A stretch of 22,618 nucleotides of DNA from JAVWIF01 sp036639635. Its GTDB lineage: Bacteria; Bacillota_I; Bacilli_A; Erysipelotrichales; Erysipelotrichaceae. The stretch covers positions 1 through 22,618 of the forward strand of contig JAVWIF010000027.1 in NCBI GenBank assembly GCA_036639635.1. The letters run 5' to 3'. Positions 7,604 through 14,623 of the stretch are shown one piece after another. Numbering within the stretch: the first letter of the stretch is position 1; each line of letters begins with the position of its first letter. Made by a program: the position numbers and the translations under genes. Under the pieces are notes generated by a model that saw only the letters and a list, made by a program, of their open reading frames with translations, was not told where the DNA came from and did no database searches.

Positions 7604-9535
7604 ATGGATTATCGTTTAAATAAACAAGTAAGTGCCATCATGGAATGTGCGAAACATGAGGCCAAGGATATGGGGAATAATTATATCGGGAGTGAACATT
7701 TATTATTGGCAATTTTAAAAGATAGTAGTACCTCGTTATCAAAAATACTAGCGAAACAAGGTATGTATTATTTTCAATTAAAAGAAGACTTGATGGTATT
7801 ATTTGGCTTAAAAGATCAAAATGTTGAAGAGATACAAATTACGCAAATAGTGGAAGATATATTAGAAAGAGGGGCATTGGTAGCAACCAAAAAAAAGAGC
7901 AAAACAATGGATGTAAATTCTTTAATACTTGCCTTACTAGAAACATCAAGCTGTGTCGCAACCGAAATACTGCATCGTTATGATATTGATGAAGATGTGA
8001 TTTTAATGCAACTTGAAACAGGCACAACGAGTGAATTAGATAAAGTAAGTGAACTGCGTAATCTAAATATATGTGGGAATAATGTTGATATTGTTGGAAG
8101 AGATGATGAACTAGCGTTCATGGTCTCTATTTTGTCACGAAAAGATAAGGCAAATCCTTTGTTAATAGGAGAAGCAGGTGTTGGGAAAACAGCGTTAGTA
8201 GAAAAGCTTGCGAGTTTGATTCAACAAAAGAAAATAACAAGTTTAAAAGATGCATGTATCTACGAACTCCATTTAAATAGTCTTGTTGCAGGAACAAAAT
8301 ATCGAGGAGACTTTGAAGAAAAGTTACAAAATATTATTAAGTTACTAGAAAAATATCCCCATGCTATTTTATTTATTGATGAAATTCATCAAATGATTGG
8401 GGCAGGAAAATCAGAAGGTTCGATTGATGTGTCAAGTGTATTAAAACCATATTTAGCAAGAGGCGTTATCAAATGTATTGGAGCGACTACTATTGAAGAA
8501 TATGAAAAATATATCGAAAAAGATCGTGCATTAGAGCGTCGTTTTCAAGTAGTTATGATCAAAGAGCCAAAAAAAGAAGAAACGATAGCAATGATGAAAG
8601 CAAAAATTAAAGAATATGAAGAATTTCATCAAGTAATGATGAAAGAAGAGATGATAGAAAAAATTGTTATGTACTGTGATTATTATATGCCAGGAAGAAA
8701 ATTTCCTGATAAAGCAATTGATGTTTTAGATTTAGCTTGTGTACGAACAAAGGAAAAACATCAAAAATTAGTCAATGAAGAGATTGTTAAAGAAGTAATA
8801 GAACGTCTTACAAATATTCCAATTTCTTCAAAGAATCGCGTGCATGCTTTACAAGAAGAACTACAAGGAAGTATGGTTGGACAAACAGAGGTTATTAACA
8901 AGCTGATAGGACAACTAGCATGGATTGAACAAGGTGTTGTGACCAACCGCCCTTTGGGTGTATGGTTATTTTTAGGTAATGTTGGGGTTGGTAAAAAAAC
9001 CTTACTGCATAAATTCAATCAAATCTATTTTAATCAAGACGAAATGATTGAAATAGATTTGAGCTTATTAGAAAAAAATCTAGAGCATAATTTAACAAAA
9101 CTGAGAAGAAATCCGTATTCTGTTGTATCCATTACGAACTTGCATATGGCAAGTATGAGCGTGTTACAATTCTTAAAAACAGCGATTGAAAAAGGGTATA
9201 TTGAGCGTGATATGGGGAAGGTAGATTTGAGACACAGCATTGTGGTTATGAGTGGGAATTTTCCATTAGAAAAACATCATAGTTATCATTTTCAAGAAGA
9301 GTTCTCTTCAACGCATCAAATAAATAAAATATTAGGAAAAGAATTTATGAATATTTTTGATGAGGTTTTTATATTCAAAGATTTAGATGCTCAAGAAAAG
9401 ATAAATGTTGTGAAAGAAACGTTAAAAAAATGGAATAAAACAATGGAAGAGAGTGCTATTTTAGAAGCGATAGAAACTACGACAACATTAGAAGAAGCGA
9501 CAAAGAAGCTAAAAAGAAAAATCGTGAAGGTGTAA
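7604..9535 (+). CDS. Clp/HSP100 ATPase with a degenerate second AAA+ domain
   Basis: A ClpC/ClpA-related protein of 643 residues, against about 810 for ClpC. Order: Clp_N repeats (about 1-140), D1 AAA+ (about 160-400) and a D2-like domain (about 420-643). D1 looks active: Walker A GEAGVGKT (189-196), pore loop KYRG (232-235), Walker B LFIDE (256-260) and arginine finger ERRF (311-314). D2 is damaged: the Walker A region reads GNVGVGKK with Lys465 in the Ser/Thr position, the GYVG pore loop is missing, Walker B reads VVSITNLH instead of LLDE, and the arginine-finger segment reads EFMNIFDE instead of EFLNRIDE. The ClpC middle domain and any (I/L)GF ClpP-docking loop are absent. The frame is intact, so this looks like a specialised paralogue rather than a decayed gene. 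The start has GGTGG about 4 nt upstream. It lies 109 bp after the small protein with no clear terminator. Confidence 0.85.
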   Translation: MDYRLNKQVSAIMECAKHEAKDMGNNYIGSEHLLLAILKDSSTSLSKILAKQGMYYFQLKEDLMVLFGLKDQNVEEIQITQIVEDILERGALVATKKKSKTMDVNSLILALLETSSCVATEILHRYDIDEDVILMQLETGTTSELDKVSELRNLNICGNNVDIVGRDDELAFMVSILSRKDKANPLLIGEAGVGKTALVEKLASLIQQKKITSLKDACIYELHLNSLVAGTKYRGDFEEKLQNIIKLLEKYPHAILFIDEIHQMIGAGKSEGSIDVSSVLKPYLARGVIKCIGATTIEEYEKYIEKDRALERRFQVVMIKEPKKEETIAMMKAKIKEYEEFHQVMMKEEMIEKIVMYCDYYMPGRKFPDKAIDVLDLACVRTKEKHQKLVNEEIVKEVIERLTNIPISSKNRVHALQEELQGSMVGQTEVINKLIGQLAWIEQGVVTNRPLGVWLFLGNVGVGKKTLLHKFNQIYFNQDEMIEIDLSLLEKNLEHNLTKLRRNPYSVVSITNLHMASMSVLQFLKTAIEKGYIERDMGKVDLRHSIVVMSGNFPLEKHHSYHFQEEFSSTHQINKILGKEFMNIFDEVFIFKDLDAQEKINVVKETLKKWNKTMEESAILEAIETTTTLEEATKKLKRKIVKV

Positions 9536-9617
9536 AATACATTCACTTTTTTAGCAATGTTTAAGAAAATTTAATAAAGCTAAACAATTGTTATCTATAG
9601 GCTTTTAATTAGAAATA

Positions 9618-9626
9618 TGCTACAAT
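9618..9626 (+). promoter_or_regulatory. Extended -10 promoter of the mgtE leader
   Basis: TGCTACAAT forms an extended -10 (TG at 9618-9619, TACAAT at 9621-9626). No good -35 is seen. A start near 9633 would put the leader ORF's ribosome-binding site within about 10 nt of the 5' end. Confidence 0.5.
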
Positions 9627-9642
9627 GAGCAATAGAAAGAGT

Positions 9643-9712
9643 GGTGGTAAAAAATGAGACCTAATGCGATGAAACAAATGTTGGAAGAATCACAAGAGGA
9701 TCATTTACCACC
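9643..9712 (+). promoter_or_regulatory. Leader stem sequestering the leader ORF ribosome-binding site
   Basis: GGTGGTAAA (9643-9651), which contains the ribosome-binding site of the 23-codon ORF, is perfectly complementary to TTTACCACC (9704-9712) near the end of the same ORF. Two G-U pairs can extend the stem. A ribosome on the ORF would open it. A second small stem, CTCC (9730-9733) with GGAG (9744-9747), covers the mgtE ribosome-binding site. The layout suggests translational or attenuation control of mgtE. Confidence 0.45.
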
Positions 9713-9725
9713 GTCGTCTTGGTAA
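9654..9725 (+). CDS. Candidate 23-residue leader peptide upstream of mgtE
   Basis: ATG 9654 begins a 23-codon ORF, MRPNAMKQMLEESQEDHLPP then SSW, ending at TAA 9723-9725, 31 bp before mgtE. A GGTGG site lies 6 nt upstream, and an extended -10 is close by. The peptide has an acidic stretch (EESQED) followed by two prolines. Acidic and proline-rich nascent chains are known to destabilise ribosomes at low magnesium, as in enterobacterial MgtL. Relation to that mechanism is inference; the ORF could also be fortuitous. Confidence 0.45.
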   Translation: MRPNAMKQMLEESQEDHLPPSSW

Positions 9726-9756
9726 ATAACCTCCGAAAAATAGGAGAATATTCATA

Positions 9757-11097
9757 ATGAAAAGAACAATAACAGAAGATAATTTATTGGACTTGTTTTT
9801 ACATGGTTCAAATCAGGATATTCAAGATACTATTGATACGATTCATCCTGCCGATATATTAGATTTATTACATGAACATAAAGAAGATTCAAAAGCCATT
9901 TTAAATAGATTACCAGATGAGGTATTAGCTGATATCGTTGAAGAAGAAGACGATGAAGAAAAGTATGAACTGCTACAAATGTTTTCAGAAGCGCGTCAGA
10001 AACGTATCTTAGATGAAATGTCGAGTGATGAGATTACCGATTTACTTGGCGAACTAGAAGAAGAAGAAGCACAAGATGTTTTGGGCAAGATGGATTTAGA
10101 AGATCAAGCAGATGTACGGAAGTTAATGACATTTGAAAGTGAAAGTGCTGGAGGTATCATGACAACGGAGTTTATTCGTATTTATGCGAAGAATACCGTT
10201 AAAGAAACCCTGAACTTTCTCCAAAAACATACAGACAGTGAAACAAGTTATTATTTATATGTGGTCGATCAAGAAGATACTTTAAAAGGTGTTGTATCAT
10301 TACGAGATATCGTAACGAGCACATTTGATACGCCAATGATGGATATTACCAATCCAAATGTTAAATCAGTATTATATAGCGATGATCAAGAAGAAGTTGC
10401 TCATGTATTTGAAAAATATGGATTTATTTTAATGCCTGTTGTCGATGAAGAAAACCATATGTTAGGAATCGTTGAATTTGATGATATTATTAATGTAATT
10501 CAGGATGAAAACACCGAAGATATCCACCATTTAGGTGGGGTTAATAGAGAAGAACGTGTAGATTCTAATATTTGTGATTCATTTAGAAGTCGTATTCCTT
10601 GGTTAGTTGTGAACTTATTTACCGCAGTACTAGCAGCTGCAGTGGTGAATGCTTTTCAAGATACGATTGCGAAAGCAGTAGCTCTTGCTACAGTGATGCC
10701 AATCATTACAGGAATGGGTGGTAATGCTGGAACGCAAACATTGACTATTGTAGTACGAGGTATTTCTCTAGGAGACTTAACAAAAGAAAATGCCTTTAAA
10801 ATATTGATGAAAGAATTTGTTGTAGGAATATTTAGTGGAATTGTAATTGGTGCAATTGTTGCCATAGGTGCAATGCTGATGGAAAGCAATCCAATTTTTG
10901 GAATCGTAACAGGAGTTGCCATGTTGCTAAATATGATACTAGCAAACCTAGCTGGATATTTTATCCCAGTCATACTAGAAAAAATGCATATTGATCCAGC
11001 TTTAGCAAGCGCAGTATTTGTAACCACAGTTACAGATGTTATGGGATTTTTCTTATTTTTAGGATTGGCAACACTTGTATTACCATACATTATATAG
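9757..11097 (+). CDS. mgtE: MgtE family magnesium transporter/channel
   Basis: A Mg2+ channel of the plasma membrane, gated by intracellular Mg2+ bound to its cytosolic domains. The 446-residue protein has the standard order: acidic superhelical MgtE_N domain (about 1-125, with EEEDDEEKYELL and EELEEEEAQDVLGKMD), paired CBS domains (about 130-255, opening with ESAGGIMTTEFI), then a membrane domain with five helices (about 280-446) that carries MGGNAGTQTLTIVVRG and TDVMGFFLFLGLA. GGAG lies 10 nt before ATG 9757. The leader ORF and stems at 9643-9747 suggest control after transcription starts. The SDR gene follows after 16 bp and is probably cotranscribed. Confidence 0.95.
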   Translation: MKRTITEDNLLDLFLHGSNQDIQDTIDTIHPADILDLLHEHKEDSKAILNRLPDEVLADIVEEEDDEEKYELLQMFSEARQKRILDEMSSDEITDLLGELEEEEAQDVLGKMDLEDQADVRKLMTFESESAGGIMTTEFIRIYAKNTVKETLNFLQKHTDSETSYYLYVVDQEDTLKGVVSLRDIVTSTFDTPMMDITNPNVKSVLYSDDQEEVAHVFEKYGFILMPVVDEENHMLGIVEFDDIINVIQDENTEDIHHLGGVNREERVDSNICDSFRSRIPWLVVNLFTAVLAAAVVNAFQDTIAKAVALATVMPIITGMGGNAGTQTLTIVVRGISLGDLTKENAFKILMKEFVVGIFSGIVIGAIVAIGAMLMESNPIFGIVTGVAMLLNMILANLAGYFIPVILEKMHIDPALASAVFVTTVTDVMGFFLFLGLATLVLPYII

Positions 11098-11113
11098 AAG
11101 GGAGATAAGGCAG

Positions 11114-11866
11114 ATGAAAGCACTTATTACTGGAGCTAGCAGCGGTATCGGAAGAGATATGGCAATCGTATTAGCAAACATGGGCGTTGATTTAGTTTTA
11201 GTCGCTCGTAGAGGAGAACGATTACAACAGCTTAAAGAAGCATTGCCAGTACATGTAGAAATATTCTGTGTTGATATTTCAGAAAAAGAAAACTGTTTCG
11301 CTCTTTATCAAAGAGTAAAAGATGATAATATTAACATCTTAATTAACAATGCAGGATTTGGAGATTTTGGAGAATTTAAGAAAACGAGTTTAGATAAGGA
11401 TTTACAGATGATTAAGACAAATATTCAAGCAGTACATATTCTAACAAAGTTATTCTTAAAAGACTTTGTAAAAAAAGACGATGGTTATATTTTGAATGTT
11501 GCTTCAAGTGCAGCTTTTTTACCAGGTCCTTTAATGGCGACGTATTATGCAACAAAAAGCTATGTCCTTCGTTTATCAATGGCAATATCTAAAGAATTAA
11601 AAAAAAGACGGAGCAATGTATCTATCTCTATTCTTTGTCCTGGTCCTGTACAAACAGAATTTAATAATGTAGCAAATGTTAACTTTCTAATGAATGGCAA
11701 AAAAAGTGAAGATGTAGCAAACCAAGCAATTTCTGGAATGTTCATGAAAAAACTTTTAATTATTCCAGGAGCACTTATGAAAACGTCTTATTATTTGACA
11801 AAGATTTTGCCAAACAATATCCAGATGGAATTCTCTTATCGTATTCAACATCGTAAAAACAAATAA
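11114..11866 (+). CDS. Short-chain dehydrogenase/reductase (classical SDR)
   Basis: A 250-residue NAD(P)-dependent oxidoreductase of unknown substrate. It has the cofactor motif TGASSGIG (6-13), NNAG (78-81), catalytic Ser131 or Ser132, and the Tyr144-x3-Lys148 pair (MATYYATKSY). The basic residues after strand 2 (VARRGERL) favour NADP. It resembles the DltE/YqjQ-like group of bacterial SDRs. The frame is open from 11075 inside mgtE, but I start at ATG 11114, which follows GGGAG and matches the family N-terminus MKALITGASSG. It is 16 bp after mgtE and ends at a strong terminator. Confidence 0.9.
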   Translation: MKALITGASSGIGRDMAIVLANMGVDLVLVARRGERLQQLKEALPVHVEIFCVDISEKENCFALYQRVKDDNINILINNAGFGDFGEFKKTSLDKDLQMIKTNIQAVHILTKLFLKDFVKKDDGYILNVASSAAFLPGPLMATYYATKSYVLRLSMAISKELKKRRSNVSISILCPGPVQTEFNNVANVNFLMNGKKSEDVANQAISGMFMKKLLIIPGALMKTSYYLTKILPNNIQMEFSYRIQHRKNK

Positions 11867-11909
11867 AAAAAATCAGGAATCCTCTTCATAAGGTTCCTGA
11901 TTTTTTTTA
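11864..11909. terminator. Bidirectional intrinsic terminator
   Basis: ATCAGGAA (11872-11879) pairs with TTCCTGAT (11894-11901). The stem is flanked by a run of A on the left and eight T on the right, so it can end both mgtE-SDR (plus) and pepP-mscL (minus), whose stop codons are at its two edges. Confidence 0.92.
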
Positions 11910-12356
11910 TTCTAATGGGGAAGTACAATGTGGACAACGAGTTGCATCTTTATCAATTTCACTTTTACAGAAAGGACATATTTTAGTTGTGTTGGGAACA
12001 ACTGCTTCCTCCACATTTTTGCGAGCGAACTTGTTCATTAGCTTAATCATCATAAAGATAACAAAAGCCATAATGATAAAATTGATAACAGAAGTTAAGA
12101 AAGTTCCATAATTCAAGGTCGCTGCACCTGCTTTTTGAGCTTCCGCTAAAGTTGCATACGTGTTTCCATTAAATGCAATGAACCAATCTGTGAAGTTAAT
12201 ACCTCCTGTACATAATGTAACAAGGGGCATAATGATATCGTTGACTAAAGAAGCGATGATTTTTTGAAAAGCGCCACCAATAATTACGGCAACTGCTAAA
12301 TCAACTACATTTCCTCGACAGACAAATTCTTTAAACTCTTTAATAAAGTTTTTCAT
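11907..12356 (-). CDS. mscL: Large-conductance mechanosensitive channel with C-terminal zinc ribbon
   Basis: Pentameric membrane channel that releases solutes during hypo-osmotic shock. The first 115 residues are classical MscL: N-terminal amphipathic helix and TM1 (FKEFVCRGNVVDLAVAVIIG, then FQKIIASLVNDIIMPLV), a periplasmic loop (about 50-83) and TM2 (about 85-106), ending with NKFARKN. The usual short C-terminal helix region is followed by a four-cysteine zinc ribbon, CPFC (127-130) and CPHC (141-144). The tail is unusual for MscL and suggests metal or redox binding. GGAGG lies 9 nt before ATG 12356. The gene follows the M24 peptidase by 17 bp in the same unit. Confidence 0.95.
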   Translation of the reverse strand: MKNFIKEFKEFVCRGNVVDLAVAVIIGGAFQKIIASLVNDIIMPLVTLCTGGINFTDWFIAFNGNTYATLAEAQKAGAATLNYGTFLTSVINFIIMAFVIFMMIKLMNKFARKNVEEAVVPNTTKICPFCKSEIDKDATRCPHCTSPLE

Positions 12357-12373
12357 TAGGTGAATCCTCCTCC

Positions 12374-13618
12374 TTATTTATGTTCAGCCATAAAGGCTTC
12401 TATCTCAGATACCTCTTTGATGATATCTGCTGATAGATTAATACAACCATCTTTTGTGACTAATACATTGTCTTCTATTCTTATTCCAATAGATTCTTCC
12501 TCAATATATAATCCTGGTTCAATTGTAAATACATTTCCTTCTTCTAGTTCATAATTAGATAAGGAAACATCATGTGTTTCTAATCCTAACATATGAGAAA
12601 CACCATGCCAGTAATAATCATCAATTGTTTTGCCATGTTTTAATAGCCCAATTTTTTTACATTCCACTTCATAGAATGCTATTAATTGATTGTTTAGTTC
12701 ACGTAGGGTAATTCCTGGTTTTACAAGACTCATAATATATTTATTTGCTGCTAAAACAACAGAATAGATTTCTTTTTGTCTTTTTGTGAAGGTACCATTA
12801 ATAGGAAATGTGCGACTAATATCACCATTCATATATTCATAAGCTGCACCTAAATCACAAAGAACCAATGAACGATCTTTTACTTTTTGATTGTTGTCGC
12901 TATAATGAAGAATGCTAGCATTTTTAGCACCTGCCACAATGGAAGGGAAAGAATGTGAACAGCCGTTTGTTTTTAATACAAAGTCGAAATAGGCTTCTAA
13001 TTGATTTTCACTCATTCCAGCTTGTGCATTTGCTAACATATTTAAAATTCCTTTATTTGTGATTTGAATAGCTTTCTCTAGATTTTTAATTTCATCTGCA
13101 TCTTTTATTAATCGTAAGCTTGTAATAAGCGGCGCAACATTCTTTAATTCGATATAAGGATATTGTTTTAATAATTCACGAGTAAAGAGCGTTGCTTCAT
13201 TATCACTTTGGTAAGGTTCTTGTTTCGTAAAATCAGCGTAAACATCAAGAGAAGTAGAACGATTTAAATAGCGTGCTATTTGTTCACCAATAGTTGCCAG
13301 TAATTCTTCTGCCCAATAGATAGCATCAATCCCACTTATTTCACTAGCCGCCTCTGGTGACAATCTACCACCTATCCATTTTGCTTCCTCTTCATCGTAG
13401 CGTTCCATAAACAATAATTCGCTTGTTGTCTGATTTGTTTTTATAAGAGCAAGTACCATATTCTCTTTATCTAATTGAGTAAGATAATAAAAATTACGAT
13501 CCACGCTAAATGTATATTTTTCATCACCTACTTTATATGGTGCTTTTCCGCTAAAGAATAACGTGATAGAATTATCTGGTAATATTTCAAATAGTTTTTT
13601 TCTTCTTGTAATCTGCAT
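12374..13618 (-). CDS. pepP: Xaa-Pro aminopeptidase (M24B, PepP type)
   Basis: A metallo-aminopeptidase that removes an N-terminal residue preceding proline. The N-terminal AMP_N domain (about 1-150) is followed by the pita-bread catalytic domain (about 170-410). The five metal ligands are visible: Asp255 (LCDLGAAYEY), Asp266 (NGDISRTFP), His342 (WHGVSHMLGLETHD), Glu367 (FTIEPGLYIE) and Glu382 (IRIEDNVLV). At 414 residues the size is normal for PepP. A GAAGGA site lies just before ATG 13618. It heads a two-gene unit with mscL, a pairing with no obvious functional logic. Confidence 0.93.
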   Translation of the reverse strand: MQITRRKKLFEILPDNSITLFFSGKAPYKVGDEKYTFSVDRNFYYLTQLDKENMVLALIKTNQTTSELLFMERYDEEEAKWIGGRLSPEAASEISGIDAIYWAEELLATIGEQIARYLNRSTSLDVYADFTKQEPYQSDNEATLFTRELLKQYPYIELKNVAPLITSLRLIKDADEIKNLEKAIQITNKGILNMLANAQAGMSENQLEAYFDFVLKTNGCSHSFPSIVAGAKNASILHYSDNNQKVKDRSLVLCDLGAAYEYMNGDISRTFPINGTFTKRQKEIYSVVLAANKYIMSLVKPGITLRELNNQLIAFYEVECKKIGLLKHGKTIDDYYWHGVSHMLGLETHDVSLSNYELEEGNVFTIEPGLYIEEESIGIRIEDNVLVTKDGCINLSADIIKEVSEIEAFMAEHK

Positions 13619-13644
13619 AAAATCCTTCTTTCCTTATTACCTGT

Positions 13645-13653
13645 ATTGTAACA
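13645..13653 (-). promoter_or_regulatory. Extended -10 promoter of pepP-mscL
   Basis: On the minus strand TGTTACAAT forms an extended -10 (TACAAT is plus 13645-13650). No strong -35 is seen. It is divergent from the ispD promoter. Confidence 0.5.
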
Positions 13654-13710
13654 TACTTGTATTTATTTATGAAAATAATCCTTCATAATATAGGATGAGA
13701 AAAGGAAGTG

Positions 13711-13719
13711 TGTTAGAAT
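13711..13719 (+). promoter_or_regulatory. Extended -10 promoter of ispD
   Basis: TGTTAGAAT (TG at 13711-13712, TAGAAT at 13714-13719) lies 27 bp upstream of the ispD ATG, giving a short leader with an AGGAGTG ribosome-binding site. Confidence 0.5.
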
Positions 13720-13746
13720 ATAAGAAAAAAGTAGGAGTGTAAACAT

Positions 13747-14394
13747 ATGAACTATACAGCATTGATTGTAGCAGCAGGTAGTGGGACAAGAGTAGGACTA
13801 GGTTATAATAAAGTTTTATATAAATTTAAAAATGGTAAAACAATACTCGAGCAAACCATAGATAACTTTAAGCAAGACATGCGTTGTCGCCAACTTGTAG
13901 TAGTTACTAGTAGTGAGGATATTGAAACATTTAAAACATTATGCCAAGATGATGCAATTACATTTGTGATAGGTGGTAATACACGCCAACAATCAGTTTA
14001 TAATGGGTTACAAGAAGTACGTGAAGATTATGTTTTAGTTCATGATGGTGCACGGCCTTGGTTGTCTCTTGACTGCATTGATCGTATCATTGCAACATTA
14101 AAAACAGAAGATGCTTGTTTATTATGTGTGAATGTAAAAGACACTATTAAAGAAGTGAAGGACGGTTATATAGTACAGACATTTGAGCGAAGTTGTTTAA
14201 GACAAGCGCAAACACCACAAGCGTTTAAAACAAAACTTATTATAAGCAGTTATCAAAAAGCGTTGCAAGATAACATAGTCGCAACTGATGATGCACAGAT
14301 TGTTGAGTTGTGTAGTGGTGTAAAAGTAAAAGAAGTAGAAGGAAGTTATGAAAATAGTAAGGTAACAACGATCGAAGATTTAGAAGGAAAATAG
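13747..14394 (+). CDS. ispD: 2-C-methyl-D-erythritol 4-phosphate cytidylyltransferase
   Basis: Joins MEP with CTP to give CDP-ME, the third step of the non-mevalonate isoprenoid pathway, in the cytoplasm. Conserved elements: nucleotide loop AAGSGTRVG with Arg15, Lys22, RQQSVYNGL (80-88), VHDGARP with Asp100, the QTPQAF segment and ATDDA. At 215 residues it is slightly shorter than most IspD proteins. Ribitol-5-phosphate cytidylyltransferases (TarI) are close relatives; no teichoic-acid genes are nearby, so IspD is preferred. It appears to be a single-gene unit, and no clear terminator is seen before the promoter at 14456. Confidence 0.85.
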   Translation: MNYTALIVAAGSGTRVGLGYNKVLYKFKNGKTILEQTIDNFKQDMRCRQLVVVTSSEDIETFKTLCQDDAITFVIGGNTRQQSVYNGLQEVREDYVLVHDGARPWLSLDCIDRIIATLKTEDACLLCVNVKDTIKEVKDGYIVQTFERSCLRQAQTPQAFKTKLIISSYQKALQDNIVATDDAQIVELCSGVKVKEVEGSYENSKVTTIEDLEGK

Positions 14395-14455
14395 TAGAGT
14401 AAAAATAACAAGAGCATAAGATAGAATGAGGGATTAAAAAATACAGTTTATGCCA

Positions 14456-14484
14456 TTGACAACAGTATAGGTGAATGATACTAT
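14456..14484 (+). promoter_or_regulatory. Near-consensus promoter of the tandem-hairpin RNA
   Basis: A perfect TTGACA (14456-14461), an exact 17-bp spacer and TACTAT (14479-14484) with an upstream TGA (extended -10) form the best sigma-A-type promoter in the window. No ribosome-binding site and start codon follow in its first 140 nt, so it points to a non-coding transcript starting near 14491. Confidence 0.8.
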
Positions 14485-14517
14485 TAGGATAGATAGAGAT
14501 ATCTAATTACATTAGTT

Positions 14518-14564
14518 TTTCCCGAGGATGACGGAGGGTGCGTAAGCACAGAGAATATCACCCA
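14518..14564 (+). repeat. Tandem RNA module, copy 1
   Basis: A 47-nt unit starting TTTCCCGAGGATGACGG. Inner stem GTGC (14538-14541), loop GTAA, GCAC (14546-14549). Outer strands GGATGA (14526-14531) and TCACCC (14558-14563) leave one A-C mismatch. Copy 2 starts 59 nt later and differs at four visible positions. Confidence 0.9.
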
Positions 14565-14576
14565 AGTGTATGTGAA

Positions 14577-14623
14577 TTTCCCGAGGATGACGGAGGGTAC
14601 GAAAGTACAGAGAATATCATCCA
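14577..14623 (+). repeat. Tandem RNA module, copy 2
   Basis: Same unit as copy 1 with inner stem GTAC (14597-14600), loop GAAA, GTAC (14605-14608). The G-C pair of copy 1 has become A-T on both sides of the stem, a compensatory change. The loop change GTAA to GAAA keeps the GNRA pattern. The outer stem is perfect here and is followed directly by a T8 tract. Confidence 0.9.

Noticed and set aside
9618..9756. M-box magnesium riboswitch upstream of mgtE
   Set aside because: The leader is only about 120 nt, and I see no M-box-like architecture; a small ORF and simple stems are seen instead.
10656..11123. A 155-codon open frame on the minus strand opposite mgtE
   Set aside because: It lies wholly across the mgtE membrane domain, which is unmistakable on the plus strand. 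Its residues are those expected from the reverse complement of a hydrophobic gene, and no ribosome-binding site was sought out or is needed.
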